NCBI GenBank assembly: GCA_907163375.1
Contig: CAJQUW010011515.1
Coordinates: 1-64,000 of the forward strand
Length of the DNA: 64,000 bases
Direction: 5' to 3'
From: Prostheceraeus crozeri
Lineage: Eukaryota; Platyhelminthes; Polycladida; Euryleptidae
Shown here: in pieces, positions 17,270 to 28,559 of the stretch
Layout: each line of letters starts with the position of its first letter
Numbering within the stretch: position 1 is the stretch's first letter
Program-made: the position numbers and the translations under genes
The notes under the pieces: model-generated
The model's database searches: none
What the model saw: only the letters and a program-made list of their open reading frames with translations
Told to the model about the DNA's origin: nothing

Positions 17270-20200
17270 TTATTCCCACGTGTCATCATCATCACTTAAA
17301 TTACTCTCACAGATGATTGTTTGAAATATTTCAGCTTGAATATCTTCTCCGTTATAAGGTAACATAATTTCATTTTCATCAGGTGCTTGACGTTTAAGAA
17401 TATTTATTTGACCAGAAAATTTTTTTTCTTCAGTATTATTATTTTTATCAGGAATACTAATTCCAGTTTCTAAAGATCTTTTCCATGGTTTATTAACTGT
17501 AGTCGATAATGTTTTCCCCGAATATAATTTTAGAAAATCTTCTACTTTTACTTTATCTTGTGAATATCCTTTGAATGTTTTCTTTTCACTAAGTCTCCCT
17601 TGTTCATCTACAGTAATACAGTATTTTATTTTAGGAGCAATAAACATTGCAAAAATAATTCCACCATTTCCATAATCATTTTTTTCCTTGACACAATTCC
17701 CCACCAACATATCCAGCAGCATCTAATTTATTAAAGAGCTCATTGGAAATATATATTGAATCAGTATCTGTATAATGAATGTATTTTTCTTTGAAACCAT
17801 TAATTTCTAAAATAAAGTTATTCATGATTCTTCTAGAGTGAGAAAGAATGAAAGAACCTAAGTGTGATGGCATGAATGACGTCTTCCCATCTTTTACAAT
17901 ATTAGTTTTGAGAAATTCATCATCTTCCATTTCTACTTTCGCTAAATATTGTTCATCATTTAATTTTTCATAATCTTTTACTTCTTGAGTGAAATTTTTT
18001 CTCAATGTATTCTCATTCCATAAATGATATTTAGTGGTTATATCTTTTTGCACAGTTTTGCCATATAGCGAATTCATCAATAATTTAATTAACTCATCAC
18101 CTACAGTATTTCCTTCTGTTTTATATCTTTTTCTCAAATTAAAAAGTTTTTCAATATAATTTCGAAATGGTGAAACTTGATAATTTTTTTCATAAATTAT
18201 ACCATCAGTAATATGTAAGATTTTCCCCCCACATCTAACAATTTCTTGTATGTCAACAGAAGTTAATACATCATAACATATACCATTTCTAAACCTGATT
18301 ACTTTTACATGAGAATTATTATTTTGATTTTTAACTTTATCTTTAATAGGAACTGGTTGGAAAAACATATCATTCGGATATTGAAACACAACAGAGAATA
18401 TTCCAGTTTTAGGTCTAAATGTTTGAGTATTAAATTTATATACTATTTCCCGCTCTTCTTCTTGACGAAATTTTCTAGCTGATTCAGCTTTAAGGTATTC
18501 TGAATTTTCATCATACATAGCTGATGGATATAAAGATGTTGCATCAAAAGCCATTAGAAATTCATTTTTTTGTTCAAGTAGTTGATTTGAAATTTTCTTA
18601 CAAATTTCAGTTTTATCTCCTAAATCTCGATACTGTTTCATTAAATCTATTAAATTATTTCCCGGGGACAAAGTCCCACCAGCGTAGCGACCAAGGGACA
18701 AAGTCCCCCCAGCGCAGCGACCAAGGGACAAAGTCCCCCCAGCGCAGCGACCAGGTAAATACTGTTTTAATATTGGTAACAAGATGCTACAAAATGGCGA
18801 TATGTATTTTCTTATATTTGCTGAAACTCTTCCACCTTTAACAGATTTTCTAATATAATTTCTTGCCCATAAATCTATATGAGAATGAATATTTATATTG
18901 TCATTTTGTACGCTTTTCATCCAACCGTTAAATGTTAAAGCAGAGGATGTCAAATTAGTAGTTATATCTTCACCAACTAAATCTCGCATAACATTATTAT
19001 ATTTGTAGATACAAAAAGCTAAAGAAAGAATATCGTTAACTAAATATGGTCTCCATTCATTTTCTTTTTCTTTATAATTTTCATGTGTTATGTCTCCAAT
19101 TTCATAATTTAATTTACACACATTCGTAGGAATTTTAAAATTCTCACACCATTTAGAAAGACTTGTTTTTACATGTTGATAACTACATTTCATTATAATA
19201 GTTTGAAGTGCTAATTTACCTGAAGGTGAATCTTTTTTCATATTGTTTTTAAATCTAAAAGATTTTTGAATGTATCTACTAACACATTCAGTTGTATAAG
19301 GATTTTGTAATGAAGCAGTCAATATTCCTCTTGAAGTTTTAAGAGGCGGTTTAGATAATTTAAAATTAGCTTTTATCGGAAAATAGGAATCAAAACCTGA
19401 TGAATTGTGTGCTATTAAAGTTACTCTAGAATAATTAAATTTTCCAAGAGTTTTAAAAAATTGATGGATCGGACATACGTCCTCTGGGTTTCCCCCGATC
19501 GAACATTCATCATCCTCAGTTCTCGTAAATATTTTCACACAATTTTGAAGTTTATTAAATTCTAATTCAGTTAAATTATTATACTCATTAATCTGTTTTT
19601 TAAGTTTTTTAATTTCATCTTCATCTTTTGATCGTTTAATTTTAATCATATCACTTAGCAAACGTGTTTCTAATTCTTTCAATCTTTGTTTCGGTAAACA
19701 ACATATAAATTTATTAAAATTAATAGCTCCTACAGCGTAGGGAATAGGATGAGCTGTTGAACAGTTAGGATCGGGAAAAGTTTCGAGATCCCAAATATAT
19801 GTTGAACCATAGTCAATTTTTTTCTTTGTTATGATTTTATATGGACGCGTTGTTAGATTTTCATCAGTAACTGTTTTATATATGGGTTTGAAATTATTTT
19901 CAATTTCTCTAATAGCTTTTAATTTATGAGATTTATTAATTAAACAATAGTGACCAATTGTTGAACCTGCGTGAAAATAATTGTAATAAACATAATTATG
20001 AAACGTTTCAATTCCTCTAGGATTTAAATGACGATTGGCAGGACTATAATATTGAACACATTCTCCAAAATATTTATTGAATTGAGAAAATTTGCAGTTT
20101 GACATTACTCCTGTTCTAGATGTGGCTTTCTCTTTATATAAAAAATTATTAAACATTTCTTTCATAATTTCTCCTTGTTCTTCATTAAAACCTCGTAAAA

Positions 20201-20837
20201 CATTATAACATTTAATAAAACAAAAATCTTCAGAAGGAATATAACAATATTCACCGAAATATTCTTTGATTCTATATTTCATATTAATCCCTGCCCCTCT
20301 ATGCGATCTTTGTACTAACTTCATTCCAAAATCTTCATATTTAATATTACCTGTAAAAATCCATTCGTTAGCATCGGATTTCTCATCCAGATTCGAAAAC
20401 CATGTTTCAAATGATTTTTTATTATAGAAGGTTACGTAAAAATTTTGAATTATATTTTCCTGATCTTTAATAACTTTTCCAAGTAAATTAATAATTTTAC
20501 CATTTGCTAAAAGTTTCCGCATATCATTTACTACATTAATAAAAGATACATTTTCATATTTAATTTCATTTGGATTAAATAAATTACATAAATCATCACC
20601 AAGTTCATCCTTAATTCTATCATCGAAAAAGATATCAGTAATAGGAGTTTCTAATATTTCTTTTGTTCCACTTTTCTGTTTTTTAGTATTACGTCTAATA
20701 CTACGCCTAGTACGTTTCTGTTTTCTAATACGTTTACTACGTTTACTATGTTTAATTTGCGCATCAAACTCAGCAATTTGTTTCTCGATTAATTCATCAA
20801 TCCTAGAGGTTTGTCCGAGTGACATTTCACGATTCAT
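17270..20837 (-). CDS. POLB: Protein-primed family B DNA polymerase (POLB) region
   Basis: The large frame holds the full polymerase motif set: exonuclease motifs IWDLETFPDP (near residue 350), AHNSSGFDSYF (480) and YLVNDILSLAF (600); polymerase motif A FDATSLYPSAMY (760); motif B LLMNSLYGKT (920); and motif C YTDTDSIYI (1025). The C-terminal thumb-like part (FIAPKIKYCITVDEQG) lies at the 17270 end. The N-terminal 60 residues are very basic. Protein-primed enzymes of this type copy the linear element from its ends. A GC-rich tandem repeat is inserted between exonuclease and polymerase domains. The region is not fully open (about one break). Confidence 0.93.
18660..18753. repeat. Triple GC-rich repeat inside the polymerase gene
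   Basis: Three tandem 30-base copies of a unit with the palindrome GGGACAAAGTCCC and CCAGCGCAGCGACCA, read in frame as a Gly/Leu-rich decapeptide three times. It lies before motif A in a region that tolerates inserts. Confidence 0.85.
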
Positions 20838-20862
20838 ATTTTTTAAAAGAAAAAATGAATTT

Positions 20863-21192
20863 TTACATAGAACCTCGGTTCCGTTTTTGCATATACACAG
20901 GAATATGTAATTGATGTAATGTTTCTAATTCATGTGCTGTTAAATGTTCTTTCTTAACCAACCACCATAAATTATTATACGCCAAAAATACTCGGAAACT
21001 TCTTAAACAAAGTGGAAAGTCTTTTGTTTTAACACACGGTTTAATACCATGTTTTGTTTTATAATCTGTAACGAGCGCTACGTATTTATGATGATAATAA
21101 AATCTAGCTTCTTTCTTCGAATTTACAGGATTTGTAGGATGACGATAATCTTTTAAAACTGGTACATGCTCTATCTTATAATCATTCAACAT
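20863..21192 (-). CDS. Hypothetical protein between ATPase and polymerase
   Basis: About 109 aa from the ATG at 21192. An in-frame stretch extends up to the ATPase stop but lacks another ATG. The sequence is basic and aromatic (RVFLAYNNLWWLVKKEHL) with no motif I recognise. It lies between the ATPase and polymerase genes on the same strand and its end is 25 bases from the polymerase start, so it may belong to the replication or packaging group. Confidence 0.55.
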   Translation of the reverse strand: MLNDYKIEHVPVLKDYRHPTNPVNSKKEARFYYHHKYVALVTDYKTKHGIKPCVKTKDFPLCLRSFRVFLAYNNLWWLVKKEHLTAHELETLHQLHIPVYMQKRNRGSM

Positions 21193-21254
21193 ATTTTTTT
21201 TATTTTTATTAACAAAAAATTTATAAGAAAAAATTATTCGGCCACTCCGTTCGA

Positions 21255-22043
21255 TCACTCCTCGAAAATATTTTCTATAACTCTTTCATGAATTTTTTTA
21301 TCAATATTAATTGTGATAAATCCATAATCTTTTGACCAAGCATTGTTACACGATTGTTTAAATTCATCTTTATTTCTTACACATAAATCTCTTAACAAAT
21401 CACTTAAGTTTCTTGCATTTATTTCAAATAGTATAAATATATTTGCATTCTTTCTAATAACACTTCCGTCTAATGAATACATACTTTGTGTTAAATAAAA
21501 AACACTACAGTTATTATGTCTACCTCTTGTGAAATAATTTCTCTGAACTGACTGATTTCTATCATTAACACAATCATCAAAAATTACACAATGTTTCATT
21601 GTTTTATCTAGTTTACTAGGATCTTGCATATTACCACTATCATCTATTAATTGTATTTTTATATGCTTATTTTTATTGGATTCAACTAATTGTTTATTTT
21701 TTGCTGCTTCTTCACACCACAAATTTATTTCTTCTTCATATTCAGATTTTTCGTATTCTTCGAATAGAGAAGCAATTGCTGTTTTTGTAAGATTATTTTC
21801 AAATCCATATTTTAAAAATTGATAGACGGGTTGTTCTGCCGTTGTTGTATAAATTATAAGATTGTTATAATCCAAAAAATTTGGAGTCGTTAAAATTTTA
21901 AATAATAGATATGTTTTTCCACATCCTGATCTTCCACAAATAACTGACAAAACTTTATTAGATAAATTTGGATGATGATTAAATTTAAGTTTTTTTTTAT
22001 TTAAAGACATTTCATTCATTTTTAAAGTAATAAATTCATCCAT
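21255..22043 (-). CDS. ATP: Genome-packaging ATPase (FtsK/HerA, A32-like)
   Basis: 262 aa. Walker A is CGRSGCGKTYL (P-loop residues 37-44) and Walker B is HCVIFDDCV (152-157), followed by RGRHNNCSVFYLTQS, the arginine and sensor-like segment usual in this family. It would pump the element's DNA into the capsid. The frame is intact. It is upstream of the unknown gene and the polymerase, and downstream of the penton-like gene, all on the minus strand. Confidence 0.9.
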   Translation of the reverse strand: MDEFITLKMNEMSLNKKKLKFNHHPNLSNKVLSVICGRSGCGKTYLLFKILTTPNFLDYNNLIIYTTTAEQPVYQFLKYGFENNLTKTAIASLFEEYEKSEYEEEINLWCEEAAKNKQLVESNKNKHIKIQLIDDSGNMQDPSKLDKTMKHCVIFDDCVNDRNQSVQRNYFTRGRHNNCSVFYLTQSMYSLDGSVIRKNANIFILFEINARNLSDLLRDLCVRNKDEFKQSCNNAWSKDYGFITINIDKKIHERVIENIFEE

Positions 22044-22109
22044 TATTGAATTAGTGTTTTTAGAAATAAAAAAATAAAAATAAAATTTTAATTTAAGTTT
22101 ATTTTTTGT

Positions 22110-22158
22110 TTCTAATAATAAGATTAATAAGATTAATAAGATTAATAAGATTAATAAT
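22110..22158. repeat. 9-bp tandem repeat
   Basis: Five copies of ATTAATAAG between the ATPase start and the penton-like gene end. Confidence 0.9.
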
Positions 22159-22203
22159 GAAAATGATAAAAAAAATTAAACTTCTCTATTGTAGCGTAAA
22201 AGT

Positions 22204-22993
22204 TTATACCTCCCGAACCAAAAGATCTATCATAATCTCTTCACCTCCAAAATTTATTTCTTGTCCTTTTTCATCAGTGATTCTAATGCCAATGTTGTTA
22301 ATAGTTTTTCTTGTAATAGGAAAATATATTAATGTTTGTGGAAATACATTTAATCTATAACCAATGGGTACAGTAAAAGCTGGAAAACTGAATATTAAAT
22401 TTGACAATTTACCATTTATATATCCTCCTTCAATAATGTCACAATGTACAACAATTGAATTTATTTCAGTTATTTTTGGAATCTTCTCACCTAAATGATA
22501 ACCTTGACTATAGGTTTGTTTATTAAATCCTAATAGCTTTGACAATGATCTATCATGATTAAAATCAACTTGATGATTTTCGTCTAAAGTAAGAGAAAAT
22601 TTATTAACTGCCGGTTCAACTGCAAAATGTAATTGTTTCTTATCTTTAAATGGTATACCTAAATGTCTCTTAATTTCATTTGATATTGTTTCAACTTCGT
22701 AAGAACCAGGAAGAAAAGTTAATATTTTCCATGTTTTGCCTTTATCAGTAGAATATCTAAATTGATCATTCACATCTTTGATAACGTTTTGAATAGTGTT
22801 AAATGTGGAGAAACTAGTCAATGCAATTTGATAATTTTTATTTTGTTCCAAATGTAGAATGGGTTCTAAATTACAAGTGTGTGATGAAGTAGTTGTTATA
22901 ATTTTAACGTCGTACTAAATTTTGATGAACCCAAAATCTCTGTCAAATTTTCTAAATGATTATTAATTTTGTCTAAATCTGCTGAACACATTT
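22204..22993 (-). CDS. Penton-like minor capsid protein region
   Basis: The main frame (22204-22851) matches the Polinton/adintovirus penton pattern: FRYSTDKGKTWKILTFLPGS near the start, a hydrophobic middle (FSFPAFTVPIGYRLNVFP) and the closing strands RKTINNIGIRITDEKG then a Glu-rich VTL-type end. This single jelly-roll protein forms the capsid vertices. A short N-terminal stretch lies upstream. The region is not fully open (about one break). It is directly upstream of the ATPase on the same strand. Confidence 0.8.
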
Positions 22994-23097
22994 TTTAGTT
23001 AAAATTTTAAATAAATATTTTTTTATGAAATATTTTTTTTTTATAAAAAATTAAAAACAACAACATATTTCAGCTACGGGCGAAGCCCTTAAAGACA

Positions 23098-23934
23098 TCA
23101 GAGATGACCGGTTATACTTTTATAATCCTCTTCATTTAGAATCTTCTTTTCTAACAGTCTTTTCAATATAGCATGAATTTCATTGAAACTAGAATTATGT
23201 CCTTCTTTTATTGCAGATATTAAAATATTTAATCTATTTAGTAATTCTTGTGGATCATCTGGTAAAAATATGGTTGTTTCTGTTTTCTGTTTTTTTGTTT
23301 TCTGTTTTTCAGATAAACCTTTCCCTACTTTAACTCCCGTTGATAATAAATTTTCTAATTGTTTATAACGTCTAAGAGATTTTACTGCACCAACTCTGTC
23401 TAACATAGCTTTATATTTTATGAGATCTTCTACAGCATAATTATTTAAATCTGCTCCTCTTAAAAGATTAACAAAATTTCTATCTAAATTAAAAGGAGAT
23501 TTATCTGGTGAAAAAATTATACCTCGAAAAGGTTGTGGAAATATTTCTTTTTGTCCGAGATAAAATCTAGGTATTGTTTTTCCATCTATAAATGAGATAG
23601 AATGTTCAAATTGCATAGATTTTGGTAATTTCTTATTAATGTTTGATTCTAGTAATCCATAGTCATCTAATACAGTTTTGTGCTCTGGATCTGTTATATC
23701 AATTTGTTTATCATTATTTGTACTTTCTTTTTCAAGAGTTTTAAATGGTTTCATAGTTTTCTCAAAATCAGTTTTTACTTGCTCGGTTTGCTGCATTTTT
23801 TCAAACATATCAGATTGAATACCAGCTTTTATCATTCTATGTTGAAGATGATTTTCTTTCATAATATTTCTTTGTTTTATTAACTCTTCTAATTGTTTTA
23901 TTCTTTTAAAATTATCAGCTCTAATTTTATCCAT
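23098..23934 (-). CDS. Helical Polinton protein, counterpart of the 47831 gene
   Basis: From the ATG at 23934 it encodes 278 aa with a coiled N-terminal third (RIKQLEELIKQRNIMKENHL), a middle with PRFYLGQKEIFPQPFRGIIF and a basic linker (KQKTKKQKTE), then a small helical C-terminal domain. By position beside the capsid and ATPase genes, and by its layout, it resembles the 230-aa protein of element B, though sequence similarity is weak. Function unknown; probably virion-related. Confidence 0.55.
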   Translation of the reverse strand: MDKIRADNFKRIKQLEELIKQRNIMKENHLQHRMIKAGIQSDMFEKMQQTEQVKTDFEKTMKPFKTLEKESTNNDKQIDITDPEHKTVLDDYGLLESNINKKLPKSMQFEHSISFIDGKTIPRFYLGQKEIFPQPFRGIIFSPDKSPFNLDRNFVNLLRGADLNNYAVEDLIKYKAMLDRVGAVKSLRRYKQLENLLSTGVKVGKGLSEKQKTKKQKTETTIFLPDDPQELLNRLNILISAIKEGHNSSFNEIHAILKRLLEKKILNEEDYKSITGHL

Positions 23935-24032
23935 TTTTAAAATATAATATTTGAATTTTGTGGTAACATTGGTATACAGCAAAAACATTTTACTGAACAA
24001 ATTATTTTTTTATTGCTTTGTTGTTTGTAATC

Positions 24033-24100
24033 TTTTCGTTTAAAGTTTTCACGTTTAAAGTTTTCACGTTTAAAATTTTCTCGTTTAAAATTTTCTCGTA
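24033..24100. repeat. 17-bp tandem repeat
   Basis: Four copies of 'cgtttaaagttttcacg'-type units after the stop of the terminal membrane-protein gene. Confidence 0.75.
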
Positions 24101-24822
24101 TTAAGTTTTGTTTAATAAAGTTTTGTCTAATAAAGTTTTTAGCTCTTCTAAAAAAATTTTATCATTTTCTTCATTAAAAATTTTATCATCAATAAAAGTT
24201 TTACCATCACTAGAAATTTTACCATCACTAGAAATTTTACCATCCTTTTTATTTTTATCATTAACTTTTTCTGTCTGTGATTGAAATGATATTTGATTTA
24301 CTTCATTAGCTATTTGATCAAATTTTTCAATCTCATCTAACGTAATAACATTATCATCACATACTCTTTGAAAGTAGTAATGTAGTTTATCATAGACTTC
24401 TTTAATATGTAAATGCTTAGTTTTTAATGATTTTCGTTTCTTAGTTATTAAAGATTTATCTAACATTGTAGCAAGTGAAGTTGCAAAAACACCCGTACCT
24501 GTTAAAGCTGTAGCAACTACTGGAATTACTAAAACACCTGAAGATATAACAATTGTTAAAACACCTAAACTTATTGTTAAGAATATGCCAATTCCTTGTG
24601 TTACATTCTTAACTTTAGTCCATCTCTTTCTTAATTTTTTATAATGCTCTAATCTTAATAATAATTGTGTTTCCTTATCTTTCATATAACGTACTCTATC
24701 TTTGTGTTTTTCTTTATTCATTTTTTCAATGTTAATCTTTTCAATGTCCATTAAAGTAGAACTACGTTCATATGATAACGAAGGATATATTCTTGAGGTT
24801 CCTTCCACTTTTGTTTCTTCCA
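24101..24822 (-). CDS. Terminal-repeat membrane protein (long version)
   Basis: The ATG at 24822 lies within the right terminal repeat. The protein has a charged N-terminal helix region (INIEKMNKEKHKDRVRYMKD), a long hydrophobic double-span segment (about residues 90-140, GIGIFLTISLGVLTIVISSG and further), a coiled section (HLHIKEVYDKLHYYFQ) and a C-terminal tail with short DGKISS repeats. It is probably a membrane protein expressed from the terminal-repeat promoter. I do not know its function. The left end carries a shorter version. Confidence 0.65.
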
Positions 24823-25143
24823 TTTTTAAATGAATATTTTGAATAAATATTTTGAATAAATATTTTGAATACAATCTTCTGGTATATTGAGACTACGTGA
24901 TATTTTGAGACAACTTAAATTTTCGTCTGCCTAAATTTTCAAAATTCTTAGACCACGTGATATTTTGAGACAACTTAAATTTTCGCCCTTCGGCCACGTG
25001 AAATTTGAAATCTACCTAAATTTTTGAAATTTTGATTTTTTTGAAAATTTTGAAAAACCCCCGCAAAAGTGTGACATCCGGCGCAAGCGAAGCGAAGCAA
25101 AGCGAAGCGAAGCGTCGCGCCGGATGTCACACTATAAACTACT
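24510..25143. repeat. Right terminal inverted repeat of Polinton C
   Basis: Reverse complement of the left repeat, ending in ACTACT. It includes a 17-bp stem hairpin at 25068-25133. Confidence 0.9.
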
Positions 25144-25149
25144 GTCGGA
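25144..25149. repeat. Target site duplication of Polinton C (right)
   Basis: GTCGGA, identical to 7526-7531. Confidence 0.9.
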
Positions 25150-25267
25150 GGAAGCGAAGTGTATTCTACTGTTCATTTATATGCTTCGATAGTTATGCCG
25201 CAGCAATTGAACATTGGAATTTGTCGTAGCCTGCATGTAAATAGACCAGTTGCTACAAGACGACTTA

Positions 25268-25768
25268 GGCCGCTGTCACACAGGCAAAGGCGTCTTCCAT
25301 CTTCCATCGGACATAAGGCATGAAATTATGCGGCTGATAAAATTCATTTCCTCCAGGCGTCTTCCATCAGCCGCGAGACTGTTCTAAAATTAGAACAACG
25401 TGAAGTGACGTCTGAGGAAGATATAGGAAACTGTGATTTGCAAAGAGAAGCAAAGTATCAGAAAACGGCTCTTTGTTCACCTTATCGGACGAGAAGAGCT
25501 CAAACAGTAGTCATAGCAACGGTTAACAGTAAAAAAATAGCGCTGACTGTGTCGGAAATGGATTTCCTTAGTGTGACTGCGGCATTGGACTGCGGTAGGT
25601 GGAAGATGGACGATAAGGAAGAAGGCGGAATAAGGAATAGGCGGAAGAAGCAGATGAAAATCGTCTCATCACGCCTTATGGAGGACGCCTTATGAAGAAT
25701 GTGCAAATAGGCGAGTGACGGAAGTTGGAAGATGGAAGACGGACGCCTTTTCTTGTGTGACAGTGGCC
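25268..25768. mobile_element. Inverted-repeat element (MITE-like), 501 bp
   Basis: Ends GGCCGCTGTCACACAGGC and the reverse complement of GGCCACTGTCACACAAG, flanked by TA on both sides. Inner words 'cgtcttccatcttcc' also recur in inverted order. A 96-codon open frame inside is not recognisable. It is a non-autonomous DNA transposon of uncertain superfamily, abutting the hAT-type copy at 25787. Confidence 0.7.
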
Positions 25769-25786
25769 TAATATCATTAGATAACG

Positions 25787-26495
25787 CAGGGATGCGGAGT
25801 CCTATCATTTTGATAGGACTCCGACTCCGGGTGGCAAGCATATATAGCTTAGTATTTAAAAAAAAACTGGTAACCTACAGCATAGTTCATTATAGGCTTA
25901 CCTGAACCTATCTTTACTGATCATTGCTGTATCAATTATCAATCATTTTCGATGAAAGTTGATCAGATGTTGCTTTCAGTTGAATGCATACGACTCGGCT
26001 CCTCCCATCTTCTTAATGTGTGCGTTACACGGAAATCTCCAGTCTCTACAAGGCAGGAAAATCCCCATTCTTCTCCAAAAAATATGAGCACATTTTCGAT
26101 TTTAATATGCGCCTTAGAGAAGCCATCACACACGATTAGTGTTTGAGTAAGAGGTAATGTTCTCAAACAAACTAGTATTTCATTTTTGTCTCTGACGTGA
26201 CCTTTGGCGCGTTGGTGTGATCGAGGCTAGGAAGTCTTGTCTTCTCTACTAAATCACCGAGTGAAAAGACAATCCTTTTTTCACTATCACGGTTCATTCC
26301 TTCAACTATTACAAGCTTTGCATACACTGCTGTCTCTACTTTTGCTGACAGCTATGCACTAGAATAAATCATTAGTTTGTATTATATTTCGGGTCTAGTT
26401 CTAGGCCGGAGTCTGGAGTCCTATCAGTTGATAGGACTCCGACTCCGACTCCAGCAAAAATGATAGGACTCCGGGACTCCGACTCCGCACCCCTG
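25787..26495. mobile_element. hAT-type non-autonomous element, copy 2
   Basis: Starts CAGGGATGCGGAGTC, ends GACTCCGCACCCCTG, with perfect 8-bp target duplication AGATAACG (25779-25786 and 26496-26503). It is inverted relative to copies 1 and 4. No gene is present. Confidence 0.9.
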
Positions 26496-26503
26496 AGATA
26501 ACG

Positions 26504-27030
26504 GAATCTAAAATAGGCATTGGCAAGTCCCCAAAGAAATTGCAAATTACCTCTGATAGCGCCCGAGAGCGCTCGAAAATATGGTTATATATGGTTAATA
26601 TATGGTTATAAATATGGTTATAATATGTATAAGAACTATTGGATTTCAACGATTTCTGGCAGAGGCCAAGCCTCCATTTCAAAAATGAAATTTCAAATCC
26701 TTGTTAGCGCACAAGGGCGCTCAAAGGAAAAAACTGAAAATTCACCAAAGTCACATCTATTTTCAAAAAATAGTGAATTATACCTAACCAGCTACAACCA
26801 GTCACACAGCCGCCAATTCTGGACCAATTTCTTTTGTTGATGACTCATTGTGACGAGAGAGGCATTGCGAAGTCCTAATTAGATAAAAGAAATCTTAATA
26901 TATCTTTGTTGGAGCCCGAAAGCATGAATTTGGCGAAATTTTGCATCTTCAGCTTGAGTCGCTCTCGAGCGCTAGCAAAAATAGTTTAAAATTTCGCTTT
27001 TGTGATAATTTAAACGACATTGGCAGTGCT
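26504..27030. other. Non-coding, with a diverged repeat
   Basis: No gene is seen. The stretch near 26795-26870 (cagccgccaa... ttgttgatgactcattgtgacg) is a diverged copy of the right arm of the hairpin at 27112-27165. A run of 'tatggttata' words lies at 26580-26625. Confidence 0.45.
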
Positions 27031-27165
27031 TCTGCCGTCATAAAAAGGCATCAACGAAGGAAATCGGTGTGGAAATGGTGGCTGACTCTTGGGCAATTGC
27101 AACCCCGCATTCAGCCGCCATTTCCCCATCGCTTTCCTTCGTTGATGCCTCATTATGACGGCAGA
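27031..27165. repeat. Hairpin with 55-bp arms
   Basis: Arms 27031-27085 and 27112-27165 pair with few mismatches (gccgtcataa..aggcatcaacgaaggaaa). The loop is about 26 bases. It could be a small foldback transposon or the source of a hairpin RNA. Confidence 0.7.
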
Positions 27166-27556
27166 GGGGAATTACAAAAGTGATTCTAGCAATTCCAAAA
27201 TCCCAGGATCTCCCACTTACATCCTGGGGAAGAGGCAATCGGGTTTGAAGAGCCTTTTCTACACGTGCATTAGATAACTAAAGGAATCGTGTTTTGACGT
27301 GAGCAAGCAATTTATTATGCTTGGGCATTAGCAGGCATGGCCAGTCGAGTCATGAAACGCATAGAAGCGCATTTTATTCCGATAACTCAGACGTACTCTT
27401 TCAATTACTCCATGCTCCCTAATGAGACTTCCATTACCCATGACCGTGCTCCGAAAAGTTATATAGCAGAAAACCAATATCTCAGATTTAGAATAATCTT
27501 TTATTGAATTGACCTTTACCACATCAGGACCGGGCGATGTTTAGCGTCGTAGGAAC

Positions 27557-28302
27557 GGGGGGGCACATAGTCCGGCAGCCAGAACGAGTTTCTGCAGGGA
27601 ACGAGGCCGAAAGTGAGACTTTCACAGAATGATGTACACCCTATGCCTACTACGAATCGGCACGTCTGCCGAGTTCTAGTCCGAGTTCTTGTCAGACAGG
27701 ATCATAGAAAACACATGTAAATCCAATCGGACGCAGATTGCAGTTTTTGGCTAAAATGAAATTTTGTATGTTTTCTCTGATTAAAAGAAAAGTACTAAGC
27801 CCGGAGTCATAATTTTTGGCATGGAGTGTCTTCAGGTCATTTCCTATGATGTACATGTGCTTTTATCGTGCCTTTAATCAGCCATGTACGTGAGAATGAG
27901 GTTGAATGTGGATAAAGTAGCTCAAAATGCTTGTGTTTGCCGACATTAAGAGGCTCGCCAAATTGAAATGCGTTTAGCTATATAGACAGGGGTGCATGAA
28001 AATGAAAGGAAATGACCTGAAGATGTTCCATGCCAAAAATTATGACTCTGGTCTTAATACTTTTCGTTTAATCAGAGAAAACAGACAAATTTTCATTTTG
28101 GCCAAAAACTGCAATCTGCGTACGCGTCCCATTGGATTTACATGTGTTTTCTTTGATCTTGTCTGACAAGAAGAGGAACTCACTAGAACTCGGCAGACGT
28201 GTAGATTCGTAGTAGGCATAGGGTGTACATCATTCTGAGAAAGTCTCACTTTCGGCCTCTTTCCCTGCAGAAACTCGTTCTGGCTGCCGGACTAACACCC
28301 CT
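27557..28302. repeat. Foldback element with about 290-bp inverted arms
   Basis: The left arm (about 27557-27846) and right arm (about 28010-28302) are reverse complements at roughly nine of ten bases, with a spacer near 160 bases. The outer word is TAGTCCGGCAGCCAGAACG and the inner word is AGGAAATGACCTGAAGA or close variants. No clear target duplication or gene is seen. Confidence 0.8.
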
Positions 28303-28559
28303 CAAATCTTCCATGTTCCGATGGATAAAACTTATTTAAATCAGGGTAACTAAATATTTCGAGCCTCCTCTTTCGAATGGTATAGTGCCTATTTTGCATG
28401 ATTCGAAACCTTCATACCAAGAATTTTAATTTAAAAATTGAATCTTCAATTTTTTCATTTTTCATGAATCTATGTATATTTTTTGACTCTTCAAAAGTTG
28501 CTCATTACAACTAAAGTATTTCTGCAAATTTTTACTCAAGCATATGGTGTTATACGTAT

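Larger units (their letters stand above)
7532..25143. mobile_element. Polinton C, structurally whole, AT-rich, 17.6 kb
   Basis: It has matching terminal inverted repeats of roughly 540-610 bp, AG...CT outer bases and a perfect 6-bp target duplication (GTCGGA). The gene set is the Polinton core: protease, integrase, major capsid, penton-like protein, packaging ATPase and protein-primed polymerase. It lies in the usual 15-20 kb size range. The two terminal repeats are almost identical, so the copy is young or has been homogenised. It looks whole in structure with perhaps two or three breaks in its genes. It is much more AT-rich than its flanks and than element B. Confidence 0.95.

Noticed and set aside
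18524-18841. Plus-strand frame over the polymerase gene
   Set aside because: Shadow of the minus-strand polymerase, opened by the GC-rich repeat.
25405-25695. 96-codon frame in the inverted-repeat element
   Set aside because: It lies wholly inside a MITE-like element and matches no transposase I know.
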